Position numbers and translations under genes: made by a program. The notes beneath the pieces were generated by a model that was not told the DNA's origin, searched no databases, and saw nothing but the letters and a program-made list of their open reading frames with translations. This document shows positions 1-10,278 of a DNA stretch of 64,000 bases, piece by piece (position 1 is the stretch's first letter; every line of letters begins with the position of its first letter). This DNA is from Cryptosporidium bovis (lineage: Eukaryota > Apicomplexa > Conoidasida > Eucoccidiorida > Cryptosporidiidae), in assembly GCA_009768925.2 (NCBI GenBank), contig VHIT02000034.1, positions 372,001-436,000 on the forward strand. Direction: 5' to 3'.

Positions 1-699
1 ATTTTCACCATCTGAACTTAATATATACCAGTCTCTATTATTTGTATTACCACTACTTAAGCTTTTGTCGATATAATTATCACTTAAAGGCTTACAATCG
101 CATTCGTCCTTTTTAATGATCAATACTTTGTTATTTGTATCATCACTTGCATTTAAATTCACTAAACCTCTAGCTACTGTTTTGTTACTTTTTTTGATAT
201 TTTCAAAATTTGAGTAACTAATTAATGATTTAAGATTGTTCCTTAAATTGCTACTTTTACTATAAATCCTATTGTTAATGGATAAAGGTCCTTTTGTATT
301 TTTTCCATAAACTTCCTCACCAATTAGATAATCTGATGGATTAAACAAAAGCAATATAATATTGTTATTAGTTGAACTTGCACTTAATTTAACATCTGAA
401 TTTAGGTGTTCAGATTTATTTTTACCATTGTTTAGGTTACCATTACCACTATCTCCGCTTAAATAATCACCCATACTTATTGGCATTCCCTGAAAATCGC
501 TATTTATTAATGCTCTTACCCATTCTTTACCAGATGTAAACTCAACTATATTTGGAGTCACAAAATAAACCTCCAATAGCAAAGGTATCAATATCAATAA
601 AATTAATGTAGTACGTAAAATTTGTTTAAAAATTAATTTCTTTTGATTAATTCTAGAAACTCCATTTTGATGTCTCATTTCACCTGTTTCTCTTGTCAT
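1..699 (-). CDS. Partial signal-anchor membrane protein, unknown function
   Basis: An uninterrupted minus-strand frame of 233 codons begins at the ATG complementary to 697-699 and runs off the left edge, so the C-terminal part is missing. The visible protein has a short basic N-terminus, one strong hydrophobic helix at about residues 27-45 (ILRTTLILLILIPLLLEVYF) and then a hydrophilic Asn/Ser-rich region. This topology suggests a type II or signal-anchored protein with its bulk in the ER lumen or outside the cell. I do not recognise the family. One N-terminal helix followed by a luminal domain also occurs in GPI-transamidase subunits such as PIG-S, but no diagnostic motif is visible. The gene is divergent from the next gene, with about 1 kb between them. 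Confidence 0.8.
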   Translation of the reverse strand, partial: MTRETGEMRHQNGVSRINQKKLIFKQILRTTLILLILIPLLLEVYFVTPNIVEFTSGKEWVRALINSDFQGMPISMGDYLSGDSGNGNLNNGKNKSEHLNSDVKLSASSTNNNIILLLFNPSDYLIGEEVYGKNTKGPLSINNRIYSKSSNLRNNLKSLISYSNFENIKKSNKTVARGLVNLNASDDTNNKVLIIKKDECDCKPLSDNYIDKSLSSGNTNNRDWYILSSDGEN

Positions 700-1705
700 A
701 ACGGTTTCCCAATTCGTTTACGCAGACTAAATTTCATATTTGCACAAGTTCTAGCTTTAAATCAAAAAGTGAATAAGGAGGAAACGAATACTCTATTATT
801 ATTTATTTATGTTTAGTATTTTTTTAACATTTTAACTTCTTAACCTCAAAATTAATCCCTTTTCCTTTACTTATTACCTTGAATCACTCTTATGCGTATT
901 TCTTACACTTTTTTTATCTCAATTTTCATCTATATACCCTCACTTACCAAATATAATTCTACTGATTGTAATTCTTCTTTTTCTTCCTTTTATTTATTTA
1001 TTTTATATATACCCACATTGGTAGATTTGGTTTTGCACCCTCTGACCAGGCGCCATTTTCAACATTGACACATAACATTTGCATGTGATCTTGAGCGCCT
1101 AAATTAGTGTTAATATTGATTCACTCGATACCTTTTTTTATTAAAGGAAAAATTATTGCAAAAAAAAAGAAATATTAGTTGAATATTAGATTTGAGGGTT
1201 AATTTTTTTTATAAGTGCGAACATAATTTTACTCCTTAACTTTATATGTATTTTTTTTCTTTATAATTATAAATTGTTGAATTATTGCCTTTCAAATTCT
1301 ATTGGAAAATATATTATTTATTCAATTGTGATTTATTTTTTAGTGATAAATTACACTAAAAATAGCATCATTTTATATATATTTTAATTTAATAAGATAA
1401 AAAAAATTCAAGCATTGCATTGACTATACCAACAATAATTACAAAGGTCACTAACAGTTTTAAGCAAAAGCCTCACACTTTATTTTGTTTTTTTCATAGA
1501 TCGTTATTAATTTTAATTCGTTATTGTAACTATAATTTATGAAATATAGAATTCTGAGACTGTAATACAAGTAATAATATAATAACAAAGAAACAGTTTA
1601 CTTATATATGTTTTTTTCAGTTAAACCCGGATAAACTAATATATATATTTATTTATTTACTTATTTATTTACACTCATATAGATACATAGATACAAACAT
1701 AAACT
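700..1705. other. Divergent intergenic region
   Basis: AT-rich spacer between two divergently transcribed membrane-protein genes. It holds a palindromic GGCGCC core at 1049-1054, inside an E2F-like context (CAGGCGCCATTTTC), and GAGCGCC near 1092-1098. No open frame, tRNA or tandem repeat was seen. It probably serves as the promoter region of both genes. Confidence 0.6.
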
Positions 1706-3397
1706 ATGGATATACAAGGTGGTATTAACGCATTGGAAAATGACTACATCTCATTAGGTAGAAATGGCCAAAATAACATATATGAAGGAGTAAATCGGAA
1801 CAACGGAGTAAATAGCAGGAAAGGATTCACATTAGTCAATTTTCTCTTTTTATTCACAGTATTAGCAGCAATAATAATATTAGTCAAAACCCCAATAAAT
1901 GCGAGAGTTGAATTAAGCAAAAGTATTATCGAAAAAAATTTAAATAAAAAGGCAAATAATAACAGTATCAATGAACATAATGTAGCAGAACCAAAAAGTA
2001 AAAAATGTAGTAGTGGAAATGGACAAGATGGGGTAACACTGGAATTTACAAATGGAGAATTTAACAAAACGAAATTATTAAATAATAAGACCGTTTCAAA
2101 CTTCACAGGTGAAATAAAGGACAAGATAGAGGAGTTAGGCTCAAGCATTAAAAATAGTTTAGAGAATATTCAAATAAATTCCGGTGATGCAATTTTCGGA
2201 AGTCACTATACAAGTCAGGGAATAAATAAGAGAGCTGCTGACTCAAACATTTGTGAGGATAAAGACTATACAAAGAAAGTTCTGAAGCTTGTTTATGAAT
2301 TATCTTACTTTGCATTACCTAAAGACATAATGGATATAAATAAATTTGAAGCAAGTGATGTTAAAGTATTTGACGATAAATTATGGATAGTTTGCGATAA
2401 TGTTTGGCATATTGGAAAATTTGAACTTAGCTTAACTCCATTCTCTTACTCAAATAAACTTTTGGATATGAGAAAAACAACTTCAGGAGGAAATCCACTT
2501 GATATAAAAAAGCTTTTATTAGGCACAAACCCAGATAAAGAAGATTCTCAACTGGAAGCAATAGTAAGAGATGATTATACTGGTCATTTTTTTGTAATTA
2601 GAGAGTCAATCCCTCATGATGTAGTCGGTGATGGTAAAAACACACTTGAAGAAGGTCCACATACCTTAAAAAATACGAGTAATAGGAACAATTATACAAC
2701 TGGCGAAAAACATTATCACTCACATATTATAGAGTTAGCAGTTGTTAATGTAAATAATGTAGAATCATATGAAGTACTAGAAACTTGTATTGCAGAACAT
2801 AGGTTTGAATTTGATAATAAGGGATTTGAAGGAGCAGTTGGACTTAGAACAAGATCTGGTGAATTCTATCTTTTGGGTCTATGCGAGGGTAACTACTGTA
2901 TGGGCGAATCCAAGGGTGAAGAGTACGGAAATGGGAGACTGATATTAATGAAAAAAGTATATATTGAACCTGAAAGAGAGCAAAATGAAGATGACAGCAT
3001 TAAATTAAGGATCTTAAAATCAAGATGTATTTGGAAATCTGTGAGGATGATTAATATTCCAAAAGAAGCAAACTTTCAGGATTACTCTTCGATAGATATA
3101 AGAGGGAATAAAGTTGCGATTACTTCTCAAGAGGATTCTTGTCTTTGGTTAGGCGAGATAAATTTTGGTGATGGGGAATTTATTGACCCAGAAAAACTTG
3201 AATTACTGCCTAATGGTAAAGTTTTTTACTTTCCAAGAGACCATGCATGTGACTTCAAGTATTGCAATATTGAAGGTGTTTCCTTTATTTCAGACAATTT
3301 GATTGCGACTGTTTCAGACAAAATGAAAAAAAATAGCAGGCAATCACCTAAATGCATACACAAGGATCAATCTGTCCACATATTTGCAATACCATAA
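1706..3397 (+). CDS. Type II membrane protein with possible beta-propeller ectodomain
   Basis: 563 residues from an ATG at 1706. A single transmembrane helix at about residues 41-60 follows a short cytoplasmic tail, so most of the protein is luminal or extracellular. The spacer at about 65-195 is Asn/Lys-rich. The region from about residue 200 to the end has repeated beta-strand-like segments, such as DDKLWIVCDNVWHIGKFEL, GEFYLLGLCEGNYCMGESKG, YSSIDIRGNKVAITSQEDS and IEGVSFISDNLIATVSDK. The CEGN...GNGR and EGV(S)F...SD patterns recall propellers of the SdiA-regulated or phytase-esterase-like type. That assignment is by eye and tentative; it could be lineage-specific. Several cysteines would suit an oxidising compartment. 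No catalytic residues can be named. Confidence 0.8.
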   Translation: MDIQGGINALENDYISLGRNGQNNIYEGVNRNNGVNSRKGFTLVNFLFLFTVLAAIIILVKTPINARVELSKSIIEKNLNKKANNNSINEHNVAEPKSKKCSSGNGQDGVTLEFTNGEFNKTKLLNNKTVSNFTGEIKDKIEELGSSIKNSLENIQINSGDAIFGSHYTSQGINKRAADSNICEDKDYTKKVLKLVYELSYFALPKDIMDINKFEASDVKVFDDKLWIVCDNVWHIGKFELSLTPFSYSNKLLDMRKTTSGGNPLDIKKLLLGTNPDKEDSQLEAIVRDDYTGHFFVIRESIPHDVVGDGKNTLEEGPHTLKNTSNRNNYTTGEKHYHSHIIELAVVNVNNVESYEVLETCIAEHRFEFDNKGFEGAVGLRTRSGEFYLLGLCEGNYCMGESKGEEYGNGRLILMKKVYIEPEREQNEDDSIKLRILKSRCIWKSVRMINIPKEANFQDYSSIDIRGNKVAITSQEDSCLWLGEINFGDGEFIDPEKLELLPNGKVFYFPRDHACDFKYCNIEGVSFISDNLIATVSDKMKKNSRQSPKCIHKDQSVHIFAIP

Positions 3398-3850
3398 TTA
3401 CAACACATAAACCGAAACACACTAAATAATATTTTGTCATGTTTACAAAAAAAAAGTTAACGATAATAGGGGAAGAAATATAAAGCAAAAAAATACAGTT
3501 TTAACTTTAATAAGCATTAATTCTATAAACAACTTAAATATGTAAATTTATAATTATTCTCTTTAATTTACATGCATGTATTCATACATAAAATTACGTG
3601 TATTGGAAGCTCTATATCAATATTACCACAATCCATTTAAAAAATAACAAATGGAGAAAATTACATCATTTTTTGTGGACTGTGTATTATTAACAGCTCA
3701 TTATCTGTAAAATCCAACCAGTCGCCTTAACAAAAAAGGTATTTGTGGTTATTAAAAAAAATGAACTTGGTTCATTATATATATGTTAGCTTAAAAAAAT
3801 ATTAACTTATAATGACAATTTACAAATGATGGTATGTATCTGACAGCTAT
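3398..3850. other. Convergent 3' intergenic region
   Basis: Spacer between two convergent genes. It is AT-rich with a poly-A run near 3448 and one CATGCATG at about 3571. No gene was seen. Confidence 0.5.
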
Positions 3851-6382
3851 TTACCTGATTTTATCATTTGAGTCAATATCGATTTGGAGTTTTGGATATA
3901 TAACCTCAATGCACTTATCGGAATAAAAACTTCCAGTATTGTTGGCATTTGTAGCGACGTTAACTTCGTTATCAACCTGTAACTGCCATGCAATTTCAAT
4001 TGGACAGCGACATAAGTGACAACAAGGACTTTTTCTTAACTTGCATACTGTCCATTTCATCAACTCGTCTATGCAAACATCGCATATTCCACTGTGTAGG
4101 CATGGTGAAAACACAACATTGCTCTGATTTTCATAGCATATCATGCAATTAATCTGTGAAGGTGGAGATGAAAAAGATGTGGAAGTAACTGAAGAAGAGT
4201 GTTTTGAATGATTTAACAATTCTTCATAGTCATTATCTTGTTCATTGTCTTCGTTGCTGTAATTTCTCATGTATGTATTACCCTTAAAACAATCACTTAC
4301 AGAATAAAATGTGGGTGAAACTTGATTAAGTCTAATAGAAATAAAGTTGTGCTTAAAAATAAGTGGAGGAGGGTATGAATTGTATGAACACTTTACAACC
4401 CATTCTCTCTGGCCATTTTTGTTACAATTTATCTTCTCCTCATCTTTTAAGAGATATACGGGGAAAACATATTTGTAGCACCTTGTTTTTACATTACCTC
4501 CATTTATTCCATCGAGATTTCCATCGAAAATAAGACCAAGATACCCTCTTAAAAGCAAATCTAGACATTGTGAAATAATAGTAATAAAACAAGAATTTAC
4601 CCATGGACTCGTAATTCTTGTTGAGAGCAATAAAACACTTCCACTCAGTGAGAATCCAAATCCACAACAAGATATTACAGATAATATATGTTGTATTAGT
4701 ATTTTCCTATTTCTTGATCTTAATGTAGCGTTCAAATCTTGGTTATTTTGTGAATTATTTTCATTCAACAAATTATTAATTTGCTCATTATTCTCATTTG
4801 TGTCAAAAATAGACAGTCTTACTAATTGAAAACATACCAATGTTACAATCACGCAGATCCACAATAACCACTGGATACTTTCGTGTAATATTACCCTTGG
4901 AAAAGGGCTGCATTTACTAGTTGTAAGGCCAAAGAGCAAATACACACATGAAAGAGACCAAATATAGAAAATACAGAAGGAAATTAAAGATTTAATTTCA
5001 GACATAAATTTTAGTTGTGAATAATTAGCATTATCAATATTGTTATTATTACTATTACCACCAGAGCCAAATATTGTTCCATCGCCTACACCTATTCCAA
5101 TTCCAAAGTCCAAAGTCCTACTGAATCCAGAATTCCATACTTGTACAATCATCCTAGACACCAATATAAACCACCTAAACAAAACAAAAAAAAGAGAAAT
5201 AAATTTAAATAGATTTGTAGGCTTATATTTATATGTATTTTTGTGTATTTTTAACCTCATCCACCCATAAACTCTTTGAAATTTATTCGAATTACCAATC
5301 TCTTGTTTGTTTGAACCAATATTCCTCCTGGTATTAACCATACTTACAGTGTTTATGTTTGATATTCCTGGCCTTCTGCCATATATATTTGATCCCATTG
5401 AATATAATTTTTGATTATAAATAAATGCGTTACCTTCTTGGATATTTGAATAGCACCAACTTAAGGGAATGTTTAACTTTATTACACCACTATCACCAGT
5501 ATTACGTGATAAATTTAGATCATTTCCACCATAATAATATCTATCAGAACATCCAAAAGAATAACCTTTGTTATTACTTATTTTAATGTCTTCACCCCCA
5601 TCCATTATACCGTTTGTGTAATAACCGTTTCCTAAATATAATATATAAGCTAATAAACTAACTTCATTATTGGCACACATATTACTGTTGCTCTCGTCTA
5701 AATATTTGAGCTTTCTGTGTTTTTGCTTTGCCAAAAAGGCACCATTTGATACACCACTATTTAAATTCAAGTGGTTAAATGAATAACTATACTTGAAATT
5801 TTCTCCAGAATTAGTTAGAAGTGCTGATTCATAGGAATTTAGTCTCAATAATAAATCCTTGTCTATTATTTGTTTGTTCGTTAATCTTGGAATCAAAATC
5901 CAATTATTATCATTCATAAACATAGATACCAATGGAATTACCGAGTTCAATTCATTTATCAACGGAATTAATGTCAATGAAAGTATTATAAATAGTCTCA
6001 ACGTAAATTTAATTACTGGAAGTTGTTCTCTTCCACTTAACATTATCGCTCTAATTCCATCCCTTATTCTATTAATAATATTATCTACTGATGAAAAAGG
6101 TATATTTCTTTCTAAATTTTCTCCACTTTCAGTTAATTCAGCTTCAGAATTCATAAATATGAATTCATTTCTTTCTTCATTTACCCTCCCTCTAACTGTT
6201 TCCTCAAGTATAGATTCGTCGTGTAATCCTGTCTCCGTTGTATCTAAGGAGCTTCCTCTTTCATTGGTGATACTCTCATCCAGGCTGGAGATTAAATGGT
6301 TGTTTCTTTCTCTTGCTTCACTATTTTCATTCCCACTGTATAATTCAATTTCCTCTATATATCGTATTGCAGAGTCATGCAT
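3851..6382 (-). CDS. Multi-pass membrane RING finger protein, probable E3 ubiquitin ligase
   Basis: 843 residues. The N-terminal 110 residues are acidic and Ser/Glu-rich. Hydrophobic helices follow at about 123-148, then a long Asn/Tyr-rich presumed luminal loop, then about four more helices between about 390 and 620. A C-terminal RING lies at about 744-796 and begins CMICYENQSNVVFSPCLHSG; its spacing is C-x2-C-x11-C-x-H-x3-C-x2-C followed by C-x2-C. This C3HC4 pattern, with CLHSGIC, is like the IAP/MUL1 subtype that binds E2 enzymes. By family knowledge the protein would ubiquitinate substrates at a membrane, with the RING in the cytosol. Organelle and substrates are unknown. A long antisense frame at 5859-6527 is only a shadow of this gene. 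Confidence 0.85.
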   Translation of the reverse strand: MHDSAIRYIEEIELYSGNENSEARERNNHLISSLDESITNERGSSLDTTETGLHDESILEETVRGRVNEERNEFIFMNSEAELTESGENLERNIPFSSVDNIINRIRDGIRAIMLSGREQLPVIKFTLRLFIILSLTLIPLINELNSVIPLVSMFMNDNNWILIPRLTNKQIIDKDLLLRLNSYESALLTNSGENFKYSYSFNHLNLNSGVSNGAFLAKQKHRKLKYLDESNSNMCANNEVSLLAYILYLGNGYYTNGIMDGGEDIKISNNKGYSFGCSDRYYYGGNDLNLSRNTGDSGVIKLNIPLSWCYSNIQEGNAFIYNQKLYSMGSNIYGRRPGISNINTVSMVNTRRNIGSNKQEIGNSNKFQRVYGWMRLKIHKNTYKYKPTNLFKFISLFFVLFRWFILVSRMIVQVWNSGFSRTLDFGIGIGVGDGTIFGSGGNSNNNNIDNANYSQLKFMSEIKSLISFCIFYIWSLSCVYLLFGLTTSKCSPFPRVILHESIQWLLWICVIVTLVCFQLVRLSIFDTNENNEQINNLLNENNSQNNQDLNATLRSRNRKILIQHILSVISCCGFGFSLSGSVLLLSTRITSPWVNSCFITIISQCLDLLLRGYLGLIFDGNLDGINGGNVKTRCYKYVFPVYLLKDEEKINCNKNGQREWVVKCSYNSYPPPLIFKHNFISIRLNQVSPTFYSVSDCFKGNTYMRNYSNEDNEQDNDYEELLNHSKHSSSVTSTSFSSPPSQINCMICYENQSNVVFSPCLHSGICDVCIDELMKWTVCKLRKSPCCHLCRCPIEIAWQLQVDNEVNVATNANNTGSFYSDKCIEVIYPKLQIDIDSNDKIR

Positions 6383-8152
6383 TTCTCTGCTTATTTTATT
6401 ATATATTATTCTTTTATTGATATTAATATATTATAAACCAAAAAAAAGTAATTACTATTATTTTAGTAAGTCTTTTAGTTGTTGTAATAACAGCAAAGCT
6501 GCTAATCTAAAACAATTTAAGCATTAAGATATACAGTAACTTAATATTGATAACAACACCAATCCCAGAAATCCTTGTTTATCCTCATATAATTCAATAA
6601 AAGGTTTTATTAATTATTTGCTATTTTATTGTCGCTTCTAATTTCAGATTTTCTCTTTTTTCTTGTTTCTTATATTCTTATTCAATTACCAAAGATAACT
6701 TTTATATGCTTGTTGTTACGAAATACTGAAATCAAAATATCGTTAAAAATGTTGTATATTTACGAAAAAAAAAGAATACAGAGTATATGTTTGCCTACTT
6801 ATTTAAACTTCAGGAGGAAGTTATACTTTGTGTGTTTAATTTTACTGATCTAACCACGTGGTATGTTTGTTCTGTTAATCTCAGACGCATCAAAGTCTTT
6901 TTATTCCCTACGTCTTCTTTTTATTTCCTTTTCCTAAACTCTTATTATCCTGGTACTACTTTTACGCGTTGTCGCGATGCATGAGTTACTCTAAGCATGA
7001 CATTTGGCGGGTTTTTTTCCAAATTTTTTTTGACGTATTATAAATAATTTACATGTAAATTCCTGTATGTAATATTTTTATTTGCATGCACATATTTACA
7101 ATAAATCAGAAAAAATCAGTAATTTTTTTATTATTATTTGTAGAATTCCACATTGGATCGGAATTTTTTTTAATCTTAATATTGTATGAATAATAGATTG
7201 ATGAAACTAAGCAAATATACAAGATAAAATTTGACCAATAAGTTGCGATTAGAAAATAGTAGAATATTTTTACACATTTAAATTACAGTACGAAAACAAA
7301 AAATATACCTACTCTCCTTAACTATTTGTCATTTGTTTCATTAACATTTTTCTCAGATGTTTTCTGCAAAAAATTTTTTTCACTAGAGCGCCAAACTAAA
7401 GAAGTTAATGAGAAAATGGCGTGACAACAGCGATAGTGTCGTCCATTTCTTTACAAGTGTAGACATTTGTGCAAAAGAGGACTATGAAATGACACTTGTT
7501 TATGAAAGAAGTTCTTTTTGTGGTATTTAAATAACAATGAGATACCGCCGATAGTGACATGCCATTAGATGCATTGTGTTATAATTTGTGGCATCACAAG
7601 AAAACAAAATAACTTTGGTTTCCAGGACAATGAGAAGGAAGAATCGAGGACTTATTTTAGGTTCTATGTCAAAACAGCCATAATTTGATTTTCTATTAAG
7701 TTATCAATCTATAATCGAATGGAGAAAAACAAATTCAATGTGTGATGAATTCATTCAATATACTTTAAAACATTTCTAGTTTCTTTTTCAGACAGTTGAA
7801 ATAAATCTCAAATATTTAATATTTCAAAATAAATGTAAGAGGAGCAAATTGGAAGAGTTTCCTTTTACTAATAGAAATGAACAAATTATGTTTAAGTTAG
7901 TTATTTAACCCTAAAACGACAAATTTTGTGCATTGATTTTCAAGACTATAATGACTATATAAGTAGGTACAAATATATAAAAATAGGAAAATGCCTATAT
8001 ATATATAGGTATATATGAATAATTTAATACTATAATGAAATATTGTTTTTCTCAGGCGCCAAATAAAGTCTGCTTTGACATTGGGGATCCGTTTGATTAT
8101 AACTTGGAATATTTTTGCAATATATATAATACTAATTTTATTAATAATAAAT
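6383..8152. promoter_or_regulatory. Long divergent intergenic region with E2F-like motifs
   Basis: About 1.8 kb between the membrane RING gene and the hydrolase gene. Two short frames at 6629-6984 have no gene-like features. Motifs seen are TTTGGCGGG at 7003-7011, GCGCCAAAC at 7388-7396, GGCGCCAAA at 8055-8063, and two copies of CGATAGTG at 7431 and 7549. The last GGCGCCAAA is only about 90 bp upstream of the hydrolase ATG. An ATG at 8035 opens a 61-codon frame that overlaps the hydrolase start in another frame. If the motif is a promoter element, transcription would begin downstream of that ATG. Confidence 0.5.
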
Positions 8153-9298
8153 ATGAAATTTCCCGTTTTATTTTGTTTTTGTTTCCTTTATATTATTTCT
8201 TTAAGGCAATCCAGATGTAGGCAAACATATAGGACTTTGGATGGTTTCATTAACTTAAAATCAGGTAGAACCCATTTTTCTATAACCCAAAACTTTGAGA
8301 GCGTAAAAAAAATAGTGTTGATTCATGGACTACGTTCTAACTTCTCGGGTTACTTTAGATGGAGGGACATTCTAGTTAGTAATGGATATCAGGTACTTTT
8401 ATATGACTTAATTGGCCATGGGAAGTCTGATTGGAAATTAAAAGGGTATTTTACTCCTCGTAGATTTGCTAATCAACTTCATGAACTTCTTTCGGCTTTC
8501 GATTTTATTGACGATGATTACAATGGTTCTAATTTAAATGGAAAAAAAGTTGTTGTTCTTGGTACATCACTGGGGGCTTTAGTAGCTCTCAAATATACAA
8601 ATATGTATTTTAAAACTGTGGAAAAACTTGTGTTGATGTGTCCTCCAGGCCTCTTTACTAAGGAAGACCACCGCAGTATACATAAACTATTAAACTCTCC
8701 GTTCGCTAAATTTCTCTCTAACTCATATAAACACCCCAAAATGTTTAAGAGAGGAGCAGAAACATTACGTAGAATGAATATTTTGCACAAAATAGACCCA
8801 ACTATACAGAAAAAACAAAAGGTGGATGATTGTTATCATATGGATACGTGTGTTATTGCAAAAGTAGGTAAGCACAATTTTTTCAACCTGTTTTCCGAGT
8901 ACATTGATCTTTCAAAATTGGAAAGCACAGTTAAAATTTTATTTTTATGGGGAATGCATGATTTAGTGGTTCCATTAGAGTCAGTTATTTCATTCTTACC
9001 ACAACATTTCAACAATACGAGGATTGTTGTTTTCCCATTTGTTAATCATCTTCCAACCTACCCGGCAAATATTCCCATTGAAGTTTCTCTCGAGTTTCTG
9101 GAAGAAAGAAAAGAAGTTGGTATTCCGTTGGGTATTATTAATAATATTAGTTATTTTTTTAATGCTTCAAATGTAATTAACGTAGTTGATGGGCTAAACT
9201 ACACTTTTAATGGAGATGGTTTCACTTTTAATATTGACAATAATACTTATCCTGAAGGTTATTATGATTTTCCTTTGTCTAGAGAATATCTCACTTAA
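8153..9298 (+). CDS. Secreted alpha/beta hydrolase
   Basis: 381 residues from the ATG at 8153. The longer open frame begins at a TTG, so 8153 is the first in-frame ATG, and it opens directly onto a signal peptide (MKFPVLFCFCFLYIISLRQS). The alpha/beta-hydrolase fold is clear: an oxyanion-type HGLRSNFSGYF segment, the nucleophile elbow GTSLG (Ser139), the acid in GMHDLVV (Asp270) and the histidine in VNHLPTY (His299). The family includes lipases, esterases and acyl-glycerol hydrolases. The substrate cannot be told. The C-terminal 50 residues are Asn-rich and lie beyond the fold. The gene is convergent with the next one. Confidence 0.85.
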   Translation: MKFPVLFCFCFLYIISLRQSRCRQTYRTLDGFINLKSGRTHFSITQNFESVKKIVLIHGLRSNFSGYFRWRDILVSNGYQVLLYDLIGHGKSDWKLKGYFTPRRFANQLHELLSAFDFIDDDYNGSNLNGKKVVVLGTSLGALVALKYTNMYFKTVEKLVLMCPPGLFTKEDHRSIHKLLNSPFAKFLSNSYKHPKMFKRGAETLRRMNILHKIDPTIQKKQKVDDCYHMDTCVIAKVGKHNFFNLFSEYIDLSKLESTVKILFLWGMHDLVVPLESVISFLPQHFNNTRIVVFPFVNHLPTYPANIPIEVSLEFLEERKEVGIPLGIINNISYFFNASNVINVVDGLNYTFNGDGFTFNIDNNTYPEGYYDFPLSREYLT

Positions 9299-9591
9299 GT
9301 AAGCAAACCTTGTCAGTTATTATTGCTCGTGAATATTTTTATAAATATTTTCATAATTTAAGTATTAAATTACAAGAGTTAATGTTAATTAATATATAAT
9401 ATTATTGTTTTTAGTTTGTTTATAATGTTTTGACGGTTATAAGCAAGTACTATTTCTTTTTTTTAGATAAATAATTTGTTTTTATTTATTTGGTATGAGA
9501 TTAGACGAAATGGGGCTAATAAATAAACTATTAAATTACAAATAAAAGCCAAAACATACTATAACATCAAAGCTATTCTAACTGAATAATA

Positions 9592-10278
9592 TTATAAATT
9601 TTCAATGTCCTTTACTCTTTGTCCAAAACAATTACATAATCTAAAAAAAGTACATAAAGAACTACTCTCTTTTTCTTTTCTATCTTTATAAGAAATATTA
9701 TTATAATTTCTTATTCTTGTCCTGTCAATACTATTATCATCAAGACATGGGGGATTCAAATCTATACTTTTTCTCGAAAGGACACCAATTGGATTCCTGT
9801 CATTAGAATTTATAATTAATTCATCGCAATTTGTGACACTATTAACGCTTTTTTCATTTAGTGCGTAGTTTTTCATAAATTCTCGACTATTTCTCTGTGT
9901 TTGGAATGAAGTTACAGTATATGAGAGGCTTGGGGATCTACCTCTTCTTTTAAATTCCATTATTGATCTTGCTGAAGGTATTGTTGAAACCTCTGATGCT
10001 GTAGTTTCTAAATGGTTCACTGGAGAGAGTGAGTTCTCTAAACATGTTTGATCCCCACTCGAAATTAATTCCCTTATGCTACCATTGCTACAACTATATT
10101 CAGATGCTGCTCTTCCATGTATATACGAGTTTAATACATATCCAGACTGCCTAGCAGTCGACTGCAACATGAATTCATCATGGTCAGATCTTAACCTGTC
10201 GGATCTGTAATTAATCAACTCATCTCTTTCCTCGGGACTTGTATAGAATCTAAATGTTGAATCCTCTAAGTCATTCAT
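9592..10278 (-). CDS. Hypothetical protein with cysteine-rich C-terminus
   Basis: 228 residues with ATG and stop, and no recognised domain. It is polar, Ser/Arg/Asn-rich and probably disordered. The C-terminal segment SSLCTFFRLCNCFGQRVKDI groups three cysteines among aromatic and basic residues, which would fit S-palmitoylation and attachment to a membrane; this is inference. It has no signal peptide. The codon and residue composition resembles its neighbours. Confidence 0.65.
   Translation of the reverse strand: MNDLEDSTFRFYTSPEERDELINYRSDRLRSDHDEFMLQSTARQSGYVLNSYIHGRAASEYSCSNGSIRELISSGDQTCLENSLSPVNHLETTASEVSTIPSARSIMEFKRRGRSPSLSYTVTSFQTQRNSREFMKNYALNEKSVNSVTNCDELIINSNDRNPIGVLSRKSIDLNPPCLDDNSIDRTRIRNYNNISYKDRKEKESSSLCTFFRLCNCFGQRVKDIENL

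Noticed and set aside
1744-2148. 134-codon antisense frame over the type II membrane protein
   Set aside because: Hydrophobic shadow produced by reading the A-rich coding strand backwards.
5859-6527. 222-codon antisense frame over the membrane RING gene
   Set aside because: The sense frame has a complete RING domain and membrane helices. The antisense frame has only low-complexity Ile/Leu/Ser.
6629-6984. Two overlapping short frames
   Set aside because: Composition is that of translated poly-T/A DNA, and no domain or conserved word was seen.
7431-7556. CGATAGTG repeated at 7431 and 7549, and again at 42501
   Set aside because: Three copies of an 8-mer in 64 kb are not enough to call a motif.
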